5,454 nucleotides of DNA from Dehalococcoidia bacterium (GTDB lineage: Bacteria > Chloroflexota > Dehalococcoidia > Dehalococcoidales > CSSed11-197). The stretch's first letter is position 1. The number at the start of each line of letters is the position of its first letter. The position numbers and the translations under genes were made by a program. The notes beneath the pieces were generated by a model, which worked only from the letters and a program-made list of their open reading frames with translations, made no database searches and was not told where the DNA came from. This document shows, piece by piece, positions 1-5,454 of this stretch. Where the stretch lies: positions 1 through 5,454 of the forward strand of contig PWTP01000132.1 of the NCBI GenBank assembly GCA_003563865.1, read 5' to 3'.

Positions 1-413
1 CACTAAAATTCTTTAAAGGTTTTTTTATATCTTAAGCTCTGTTGCGCTGGTAACCTGTTTAGCCTATATTTTTGAATATATACAAACCTTGCCTGAAATT
101 TAATTTTCGAATTCAATCGTTGCAATGAATAAACCTGGGTGAATCCTTGTATCAAAGATCACTAAGAAACAAGTTTTCGCAAAGGCATAAACTGCATTTG
201 CTATGGCTCATTTGTTAACCGGAGGGTTTTAAGCTACACTATATTCCCGCGTGGGTGTCATTACCTCCCACCAGTGGATTATTATTTTTTTGGAACAGTA
301 TATAAACACGTTTAAAAATAATAGCAATTTGCTTTTTAATAAATTATTGTTACAGCCCTGGCACTCAACCGCTAACCAATTAAATCATTAAACTAGAAGG
401 ATAGCCTTTAAAC
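1..413. other. AT-rich non-coding leader upstream of the P-type ATPase
   Basis: I find no credible gene here. All three forward frames close within the first 35 bases, and the ATG-started frames at 125 and 203 stop after 5 and 9 codons. Visible structures are a 6-bp hairpin TATATT/AATATA with a TTTG loop (65-80) and an imperfect hairpin at 251-271, where GTG-GGT pairs with ACC and CAC around a TCC bulge. The second hairpin is followed about 11 bases later by a T-rich run (283-291), so it could be a weak terminator for something upstream, but the stem is short. I recognise no known riboswitch; in particular I do not see the conserved blocks of the Mn2+ yybP-ykoY element or an M-box, which would have been plausible before a cation pump. 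The region most likely carries the promoter and 5' leader of the ATPase gene. Confidence 0.6.
212..240 (+). promoter_or_regulatory. Candidate sigma-70-type promoter for the ATPase gene (weak)
   Basis: TTGTTA (212-217) and TACACT (235-240) are separated by 17 bases, and each matches 4 of 6 consensus positions. Transcription from here would give a leader of about 165 bases that includes the 251-271 hairpin. Two other pairs are similarly weak: TTGCGC/TATATT (42-47/65-70) and TTGGAA/TAAAAA (290-295/313-318), both also with 17-base spacers. In AT-rich DNA such matches arise by chance, so I cannot choose among them with confidence. Confidence 0.2.
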
Positions 414-3194
414 ATGCCAAACACGAGTAGCGACCCAACAGCTAGCCAAAAAAAGGAGTGGTACCGGTTAACAACAACAGAAACCTTTCAAAAGCTGAAA
501 ACCAGTAACTCAGGGCTATCGGACAGCGAAGCCGAAGAACGAATCAGCCAATATGGCTACAACGAACTGAAGCTTAAAAAACCCAGTACCCTGATGCGTT
601 TTCTGCGCCAGTTTCACGATCCATTAGTTTATATTCTGATAGCAGCTGCAATAACCACCTTCATCCTTACCATGACCAGTGAGGACATGATGGCCGACAC
701 CATGGTAATAGCCGGTGTAGTTATCCTTAACGCTTTGCTTGGCTTTTTCCAGGAAGGTAAAACCGAAGCTGCACTGGATGCTCTGCGTAAAATGATAGTC
801 CAGGAATGCAGTGTATTAAGGGATGGTGATAAAAAGGTTATCCCGGCCAGAGAACTGGTACCGGGTGATATCGTTTTATTAGAAGGTGGTAATAAAATAC
901 CGGCTGATCTTCGCATTTTTGATGTTAAGAATTTATATGCAGATGAAGCAGTTCTTACCGGAGAATCAAAACCAGCAGCCAAATATGAAGAAGCCGTAGA
1001 CAGGCCAAACCTTCCTCCGGGAGACCAGCGCTGTATTACTTTTAGCGGCACCTTCATTGTGCGTGGTCTGGCCAAAGGAGTTGTTGTTGCTACCGGTGAA
1101 AACACTGAATTTGGCAAAATAGCCACACTGGTAAAAGGAACCAAGAAGGTAGTTACCCCTCTTCAAAAAAATATAGCAGCTTTTACCAGGACCTTGATGA
1201 TGGTTATTCTGGGAATCGGAGCAGTCAACTTTGTACTGGGTTTTGTTTTTGGTTATACACCGGTCTACAGTTTTCTGGCTTCAGTATCGCTGGTAGTAGC
1301 AGCTATTCCTGAAATGCTGCCAATGCTGGTAACGGCAATTCTTGCCCTGGCAGCCTCAGCCATGGTGAAGAAAAAGGCGCTTATTAAAAGGTTACCAGCA
1401 GCCGAAACACTGGGCTCTACTACGGTCATCTGTTCGGATAAAACCGGAACTCTTACCAAAAACCAGATGACGGTGGTTAAGGTTTATACCGGGGACAGTG
1501 AGTATCAAGTACAGGGAATCGGCTATGAACCCACTGGATCATTCATTGTGGATGAAGAGGAAATAAACCCGGCAAACGCACACCTTGCGCTTGCAGAAAC
1601 ACTCAAGGCAGGTTACCTGTGTAATAATGCCAAACTGGTAAATGAAGATGACAGTTACAGCATTATGGGCGACCCTACTGAAGGGGCTCTATTGGTATCT
1701 GCTAAAAAAGCCGGCATCGAGAACCCGATGGCTCGAATTGATGAAATACCCTTTGAATCTGAACAGCAGTATATGGCTACCCTGCACCGGGGTCAAAAGG
1801 GAAACATAATATTTGTAAAAGGCTCACCTGAACAGGTATTGAAAATGTGCCACAACCAGCTCACTGATTCTTCTGCCTTACAACCTGTAAACAACCAGCT
1901 AGTGCTGGAAAAGGCCAGCCAGATGGCAAGTCAAGCTTTACGTCTGCTGGCTATGGCTTATAAAATAGTGCCTGTAGACAAAACTTCATTAGAGCCCGAC
2001 GACATGAACGGCCTTACTTTTACTGGCATTCAGGGAATGATAGATCCGCCGAGAGAGGAAGCCATAGAAGCGGTTGCGAAGTGTAAAAAAGCTGGCATCC
2101 GATCAGTGATGATAACCGGTGACCATGTTTTAACTGCCAGGGCAATTGCCCGTCAGATTGGAATAATGAACGGTGACCAGGGTGAAGCTTTAACTGGAGA
2201 AAGGCTAGCCGCCATGAGTGATGATGAACTGCTAGAGGCAGTCAAAAAAGTATCAGTCTATGCCAGAGTAGCTCCAGAACATAAACTTAGAATTGCCCTG
2301 CAGTTACAAAGACAGGGAGAAGTAGTAGCCATGACCGGTGATGGAGTAAATGATGCTCCAGCTTTAAAGGCAGCTGACATTGGAATAGCCATGGGAATTA
2401 CCGGTACCGAGGTAAGCAAAGAAGCCTCTGACATGATTCTAATTAATGATAACTTTGCCTGCATAGTCAGTGCGGTTGAAGAAGGAAGGCATGCCTGGAA
2501 AAATCTGCAGAAAGCCATTCTATATACACTGCCCACCAATGGAGGGCAAGCGCTGCTGGTGATAGGTGCAGTGTTACTTGCCCCACTATTACCTGTATTC
2601 CAGGCCCGCCTGGCTTTAGAACCGATTATGATTCTGTGGGTCAATTTGTTTGATTCGGTATTCCTTACCATGCCACTTATGATGGAAGTTAAAGATAAGG
2701 GCTTACTGAATTCACCCCCACGCAGTCCCAGAGAAAAACTGGCTAACTGGCTTCTGCTTGAGCGAACACTATTGATAGGTTTCGTCATAGCTGCCTCGGG
2801 TTTTATTATTTATAACTTCTTTGGAGCAGCAGCAGTTGCAGCCGATGGAACTATTATAGACCCACATTTGCTAACACAAGCTCAAACTGCAGCCTTCTGG
2901 GCAGTATTAATGGTGCATTTCGGTTATGTGGTAAGTGCCAGGTCAGTATATAACTCTGCCTTCGCTTTTAACCCTTTTTCCAACAAATGGCTCCTGGGAG
3001 GGATTGCTGCCAGTATTACTTTCCGCTTGCTGCCAACTTTTGTACCGGCTTTTAACAGTTTTTTCAGGACAGAAAACTTCCCACTTGAGTGGTGGATTTA
3101 CATATTGCCGTGTTTACTGCCCGGGTTCATAGCCATTGAGCTTGAAAAGCTTATACTAAGACGAAAGCGTAAACAAAAAGGTTTAATAAGCTAG
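414..3194 (+). CDS. P-type cation-transporting ATPase, P2-like
   Basis: This is an ATP-driven cation pump of the cytoplasmic membrane, 926 residues and full length for a P2-type ATPase. In order it has a cation-ATPase N-terminal domain (about 14-80), M1-M2 (about 67-112), the actuator domain with TGES (182-185), M3-M4 (about 260-315) with PEMLP (299-303), the phosphorylation motif DKTGT with acceptor Asp342, a nucleotide domain with GDPTEG (419-424) and KGSPE (469-473), DPPR (544-547), TGD (568-570), the hinge motif GDGVNDAP (642-649) and M5-M10 (about 700-915). All catalytic motifs are intact, so it should be active. The ion is uncertain. By gap-free alignment to remembered SERCA, the M4 Glu and the M5 and M6 Asn are kept (E300, N709, N744), but E771 becomes Gln712, T799/D800 become Asp747/Ser748, and E908 becomes His835. 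PEMLPM in M4 resembles MgtA. The start has AGAAGGA (395-401) 12 bases upstream. The next gene follows after 26 bases. Ca2+, Mg2+, Na+ or H+ remain possible. Confidence 0.93.
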   Translation: MPNTSSDPTASQKKEWYRLTTTETFQKLKTSNSGLSDSEAEERISQYGYNELKLKKPSTLMRFLRQFHDPLVYILIAAAITTFILTMTSEDMMADTMVIAGVVILNALLGFFQEGKTEAALDALRKMIVQECSVLRDGDKKVIPARELVPGDIVLLEGGNKIPADLRIFDVKNLYADEAVLTGESKPAAKYEEAVDRPNLPPGDQRCITFSGTFIVRGLAKGVVVATGENTEFGKIATLVKGTKKVVTPLQKNIAAFTRTLMMVILGIGAVNFVLGFVFGYTPVYSFLASVSLVVAAIPEMLPMLVTAILALAASAMVKKKALIKRLPAAETLGSTTVICSDKTGTLTKNQMTVVKVYTGDSEYQVQGIGYEPTGSFIVDEEEINPANAHLALAETLKAGYLCNNAKLVNEDDSYSIMGDPTEGALLVSAKKAGIENPMARIDEIPFESEQQYMATLHRGQKGNIIFVKGSPEQVLKMCHNQLTDSSALQPVNNQLVLEKASQMASQALRLLAMAYKIVPVDKTSLEPDDMNGLTFTGIQGMIDPPREEAIEAVAKCKKAGIRSVMITGDHVLTARAIARQIGIMNGDQGEALTGERLAAMSDDELLEAVKKVSVYARVAPEHKLRIALQLQRQGEVVAMTGDGVNDAPALKAADIGIAMGITGTEVSKEASDMILINDNFACIVSAVEEGRHAWKNLQKAILYTLPTNGGQALLVIGAVLLAPLLPVFQARLALEPIMILWVNLFDSVFLTMPLMMEVKDKGLLNSPPRSPREKLANWLLLERTLLIGFVIAASGFIIYNFFGAAAVAADGTIIDPHLLTQAQTAAFWAVLMVHFGYVVSARSVYNSAFAFNPFSNKWLLGGIAASITFRLLPTFVPAFNSFFRTENFPLEWWIYILPCLLPGFIAIELEKLILRRKRKQKGLIS

Positions 3195-3220
3195 TAAAAG
3201 ATTAAAAGAGAAATGTCTTA

Positions 3221-3739
3221 ATGGAATTAACCGAAAAACAGAAAATTGAATATTTGCTTCGTAGTTATAGCGCCGTAGACGGGCTGTGGTTTATGAAAGT
3301 TGAAGAGAAGTACGGGTTTGATGCTGCCCTTCAACTTGATAAAGAAGTCTGGGAGATACTGCCCAAGATACAAGCCCGCCAACTGAAACAAGCATTAGGC
3401 CTTGGCGATGGCCTGGCTGCTCTTTTGCAAAGTTTAGAAAACAGGCTGGAAATTGACAGCTTTGATTTCGAAATCGAAAGGAGCCCCGACTCTAACCAGT
3501 TCCAGATAATAATATCCAAATGCCCTTGGTTTAACCTTATGGTTAAATCAGGCAGGCAAAATCTGGCCGGCAAGGTGGGAGATGTTATCTGTAATGCCGA
3601 CTATACTGTATGGGCTTCTGAGTTTGGCAAAGATATAAAATTCAAGCTCAAAAGCCAGTTGTGCAAAGGCTCAGATTCATGTATTTTAGAATTCAGATTT
3701 CTTAATAAACAGCCATCAGAAAACCACGATTCTAAGTAG
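3221..3739 (+). CDS. DUF6125-like small cytoplasmic protein
   Basis: This is a 172-residue soluble protein of unknown function with no signal peptide or membrane segment. The N-terminal half looks alpha-helical and carries a pattern I associate with proteins annotated as DUF6125: a DGLWF motif (20-24), then VEEKYGF (27-33) and LDKEVW (39-44). The C-terminal half looks more beta-rich and has four cysteines, Cys101 in a CPW motif, Cys124, Cys148 and Cys154. The spacing recalls ligand- or metal-binding folds of the V4R/ATC-hydrolase type, which is inference only. The gene starts 26 bases after the ATPase stop and has only a weak purine-rich site (GAG, 3208-3210) about 10 bases before the ATG, so it probably shares the ATPase transcript. 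A link to ion transport is not shown by the sequence. The family name is from memory; the coding call itself is strong because of its length, composition and tight spacing. Confidence 0.8.
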   Translation: MELTEKQKIEYLLRSYSAVDGLWFMKVEEKYGFDAALQLDKEVWEILPKIQARQLKQALGLGDGLAALLQSLENRLEIDSFDFEIERSPDSNQFQIIISKCPWFNLMVKSGRQNLAGKVGDVICNADYTVWASEFGKDIKFKLKSQLCKGSDSCILEFRFLNKQPSENHDSK

Positions 3740-3756
3740 CACTTAATACTGCACAT

Positions 3757-3785
3757 TTGAAAACCCCGTTCAGCTATATTAGTAT
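3757..3785 (+). promoter_or_regulatory. Probable sigma-70-type promoter of the GH3-like gene
   Basis: TTGAAA (3757-3762, 5 of 6 to consensus) and TAGTAT (3780-3785, 4 of 6) are separated by exactly 17 bases. They lie in the 80-base gap between the DUF6125-like gene and the GH3-like gene. A start site near 3792 would leave a leader of about 28 bases containing the ribosome binding site. This suggests the GH3-like gene can be transcribed separately from the ATPase pair. I see no operator or terminator hairpin in the gap. Confidence 0.45.
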
Positions 3786-3807
3786 TATGTAATAGTTTTT
3801 ATAAAAA

Positions 3808-3814
3808 GGGGGAG
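3808..3814 (+). promoter_or_regulatory. Ribosome binding site that fixes the GH3-like start
   Basis: GGGGGAG, preceded by a run of A, lies 5 bases before the ATG at 3820. It supports that start over the internal Met codons at 3841 and 3844. It is much stronger than the site before the DUF6125-like gene. Confidence 0.7.
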
Positions 3815-3819
3815 CTGTT

Positions 3820-4968
3820 ATGCCTGAACCCAACCCCGAGATGATGAAAAAATTAAAGGGATTTCTCACACTGTGGCATGAGTCCATTGCAAGCCCTGCT
3901 GCCAGCCAGCAAAAAGTGCTTGAGAGCCTGCTCAAAGGTTATGCCCAAACCGCCTATGGGCGTCTTTATAAAGCCGATGACATTTCTTCTATAGATGATT
4001 ATCGTAAGAATTTTCCGGTAATGAATTATGAAAGCTATCTGCCGGTAATCGAAAGGGTTATGCAAGGAGATACCGGTTTATTATTGTACGAAGAACCTCT
4101 AGGATGGGCAATAACCCGGGGTACCACCAAAAATAAACCCAAGTTTATTCCCATGACCAAAACAGACATCGAAATGCGTGTTTGTGCCGGCCGGGCAATG
4201 TTAAATTACATTGTAGAAAGTGGTGATTTCAGCCTGCTGCAAGGGGTAAATTTAAACCTGAATTTTCCTTCGGTAGTGGGCAAGATACAGGCCGGTGACA
4301 GGGAACTTGAATACGGTTACAGTTCGGGGATTTATGTTAAATACGTATCAACCGGAACACCCATACGCTCGTTGCCGTCACAGGAAGATATAGATGCTCT
4401 GGGTGGTGGTAAAACCTTAAAAGACTGGGAAAACCGGTTTGAGTTGGCTTATCAAAAGTGCCGGCAGGAAAACGTTACTCTGGTGGGTGGTGTTGCACCT
4501 ACGGCCACCCTGTTTGGCAGACATATGCGCTCAAGGCATGGCATTTATCCTAAAGACCTGTGGCGAGTTCGTATTCTTACCCTGGGCAGTGTTCCCGGTA
4601 TTAATACCCGTTATGCACCCACACTCAGAGACTACTACGGCAAAGATATTGCAATAAGAGAGATATACGGCGCTACCGAAGGCATGTTCGGCCAGCAGAT
4701 GGATGAAAGGCGTGCCTGGGTACCAAACTATGATCTGTTCTTTTTTGAAGTCGATACCGGCCGAAAAATAAAAATGCTGCACGAGATGAAACCCGGAGAA
4801 ATGGGCAGCCTTATTGTATCAACCCCCATTTTTGCCCGGTATAAGATAGGAGACACAATTAGAGCATTCAAGCCGCCATATTTCCGCTGCATCGGTAGAG
4901 ACAGATGGTGGACTCCACTTTCATATGCATGGACTGAGTTTGCATCTTTGAACCTTGGCCGGCTTTAA
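3820..4968 (+). CDS. GH3-like (ANL superfamily) adenylate-forming protein, lacking the C-terminal domain
   Basis: GH3 proteins use ATP to activate carboxylic acids as acyl-adenylates; plant members join them to amino acids, while bacterial roles are mostly unknown. This 382-residue cytoplasmic protein shows three hallmark motifs: a nucleotide loop TRGTTKNKPKFIP (99-111), a YGATEG motif (283-288) and RYKIGDTIRAF (340-350), with a GH3-like stretch VPNYDLFFFE (301-310) between the last two. The loop has Arg100 where a Ser is usual. Typical GH3 proteins are about 500-600 residues. Here the chain ends only about 32 residues after the RYKIGDT motif, so the roughly 120-residue C-terminal domain that closes over the active site is missing. 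The stop lies two bases from the stop of the opposing gene, and there is no decayed downstream coding. The tail (CIGRDRWW..., 357-382) looks ordered, so this may be a naturally compact subfamily rather than a recent truncation. Substrate unknown. Confidence 0.82.
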   Translation: MPEPNPEMMKKLKGFLTLWHESIASPAASQQKVLESLLKGYAQTAYGRLYKADDISSIDDYRKNFPVMNYESYLPVIERVMQGDTGLLLYEEPLGWAITRGTTKNKPKFIPMTKTDIEMRVCAGRAMLNYIVESGDFSLLQGVNLNLNFPSVVGKIQAGDRELEYGYSSGIYVKYVSTGTPIRSLPSQEDIDALGGGKTLKDWENRFELAYQKCRQENVTLVGGVAPTATLFGRHMRSRHGIYPKDLWRVRILTLGSVPGINTRYAPTLRDYYGKDIAIREIYGATEGMFGQQMDERRAWVPNYDLFFFEVDTGRKIKMLHEMKPGEMGSLIVSTPIFARYKIGDTIRAFKPPYFRCIGRDRWWTPLSYAWTEFASLNLGRL

Positions 4969-4970
4969 AA

Positions 4971-5393
4971 CTATTTCTTTTTTACAAATGCACTAAACAG
5001 AATAGTCACAGCAACGGCAAAGAGCACCATAGGAGTAACCCAGCCCCAGCCGAAAGACCATCCGAGCCCGACACCAACAAGAATAAAGCCAAAAATAAGA
5101 CTGCCGGGTGCCCACCAGCGCTGGCCAGGCAACATACCCCTGATCAATGCCTGTATAACCATTATCACACCCCAACCGAGTAAAAATACGGGAGGCCATG
5201 GATCGAACCAATCCAGTTCTTGAGCAAAACCGGTAGTTCTTGCCAGCAATATCAACCCCAGCCAGATTAGAACGGCAGCCCAGGTAACCGCATTGACGGG
5301 GTCAGAGCGCCATTTCTCTTCCCGGCCTTTTTCTTCCTTTTCATGGCGCTTTTCTTCTTTTTCATCTTTTTCCCGATATTCGCGTTCTGCCAT
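4971..5393 (-). CDS. Small four-helix membrane protein with Lys/Glu-rich N-terminal tail (LiaF/DUF5668-like)
   Basis: This is a 140-residue probable cytoplasmic-membrane protein. Residues 1-29 are extremely charged: 23 of 29 are Asp, Glu, Lys or Arg. There follow four hydrophobic segments at about 34-55, 67-86, 96-115 and 118-137, and the chain ends in Lys-Lys-Lys. The helices are rich in Trp and Gly, and the first two are joined by a Trp/Asp/Pro-rich loop (60-67). This layout resembles the LiaI/LiaF-type transmembrane module (DUF5668-like) found in bacterial envelope-stress proteins, but there is no C-terminal LiaF domain and the match is by general pattern only. The tail may sit in the cytoplasm and touch lipid headgroups, nucleic acid or a partner; that is inference. 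The start is supported by AAGGAGG five bases upstream and a TATAAT further out. The gene converges on the GH3-like gene. No specific function can be assigned. Confidence 0.8.
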   Translation of the reverse strand: MAEREYREKDEKEEKRHEKEEKGREEKWRSDPVNAVTWAAVLIWLGLILLARTTGFAQELDWFDPWPPVFLLGWGVIMVIQALIRGMLPGQRWWAPGSLIFGFILVGVGLGWSFGWGWVTPMVLFAVAVTILFSAFVKKK

Positions 5394-5398
5394 AGGAG

Positions 5399-5405
5399 CC
5401 TCCTT
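5399..5405 (-). promoter_or_regulatory. Strong ribosome binding site of the minus-strand membrane protein gene
   Basis: Read on the minus strand this is AAGGAGG, a near-perfect Shine-Dalgarno sequence, 5 bases before the ATG at 5393-5391. It fixes the start so that the charged tail is included in the protein. Confidence 0.75.
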
Positions 5406-5430
5406 GATTTGGCATTGTTTACGTAGTTAG

Positions 5431-5436
5431 ATTATA
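5431..5436 (-). promoter_or_regulatory. Probable -10 element (TATAAT) of the minus-strand gene
   Basis: The minus strand reads TATAAT, a perfect -10 hexamer, 37 bases before the start codon. It predicts a start site near 5424 and a leader of about 30 bases. With a 17-base spacer the -35 element would begin at 5454 and run off the window, so only half the promoter can be seen. Confidence 0.45.
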
Positions 5437-5454
5437 AGTTGAGCCACGAACAGA

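Noticed and set aside
251..291. Rho-independent terminator
   Set aside because: The hairpin is imperfect and short, the T-rich run starts about 11 bases after the stem, and no upstream gene is visible in the window. Kept only as a note in the leader entry.
299..306. TATATAAA as an archaeal-type TATA box
   Set aside because: The rest of the window shows bacterial signals (TATAAT at a proper distance, TTGAAA/TAGTAT with a 17-base spacer, AAGGAGG), so an AT-rich chance match is the simpler reading.
2258..2788. Antisense open frame of 176 codons inside the ATPase gene
   Set aside because: It lies opposite highly conserved ATPase sequence (hinge motif and M5-M6), has no ribosome binding site that I can see, and its translation is Ser/Ala-rich without recognisable motifs. 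It is a shadow of the real gene, as is the one at 629-1144.
3213..3221. Two-codon ATG-TCT-TAA mini-frame whose stop overlaps the DUF6125-like start
   Set aside because: It could look like translational coupling, but it is too short to support and likely chance; the GAG at 3208-3210 is too close to serve this ATG.
5313..5374. Pyrimidine-rich tract as a possible repeat or triplex-forming element
   Set aside because: It is fully explained by Lys/Glu codons of the minus-strand gene's charged tail; the repeats are codon-level and imperfect.

Overview
The window looks like a stretch of bacterial chromosome at moderate GC. It has conventional Shine-Dalgarno sites (GGGGGAG at 3808-3814; AAGGAGG on the minus strand at 5399-5405) and sigma-70-like promoter elements (TTGAAA/TAGTAT before the third gene; a perfect minus-strand TATAAT at 5431-5436). 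The gene mix is a P2-like cation ATPase, a small cysteine-containing protein of the DUF6125 type, a short GH3-like protein, and a small membrane protein with a Lys/Glu-rich N-terminus. This reminds me of Chloroflexota/Dehalococcoidia from anoxic habitats, but that is recall rather than a search result and should be held loosely. No mobile element, CRISPR array, tRNA or rRNA is visible.

Layout. Positions 1-413 are an AT-rich, apparently non-coding leader with weak promoter candidates and a small imperfect hairpin. Positions 414-3194 (+) encode a full-length 926-residue P-type ATPase with intact catalytic motifs but an unusual set of ion-site residues. Only 26 bases later, 3221-3739 (+) encodes a 172-residue DUF6125-like protein, probably on the same transcript. 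After an 80-base gap that holds its own promoter candidate, 3820-4968 (+) encodes a 382-residue GH3/ANL-type adenylate-forming protein that keeps the N-terminal nucleotide-binding motifs but lacks the usual C-terminal domain. Converging on it, with two bases between the stop codons, 4971-5393 (-) encodes a 140-residue four-helix membrane protein with a highly charged N-terminal tail.

How the genes work together. The ATPase is an ATP-driven cation pump of the cytoplasmic membrane. The DUF6125-like protein may be co-expressed with it, but nothing in the sequence shows a shared function. The GH3-like gene seems to be separately transcribed, and the minus-strand gene is independent. The points most worth a second look are the ATPase's mixed MgtA-like/SERCA-like ion pathway and the compact GH3-like protein whose nucleotide loop carries an Arg where a Ser is usual. 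I see no clear sign of a wholly new multi-gene system.
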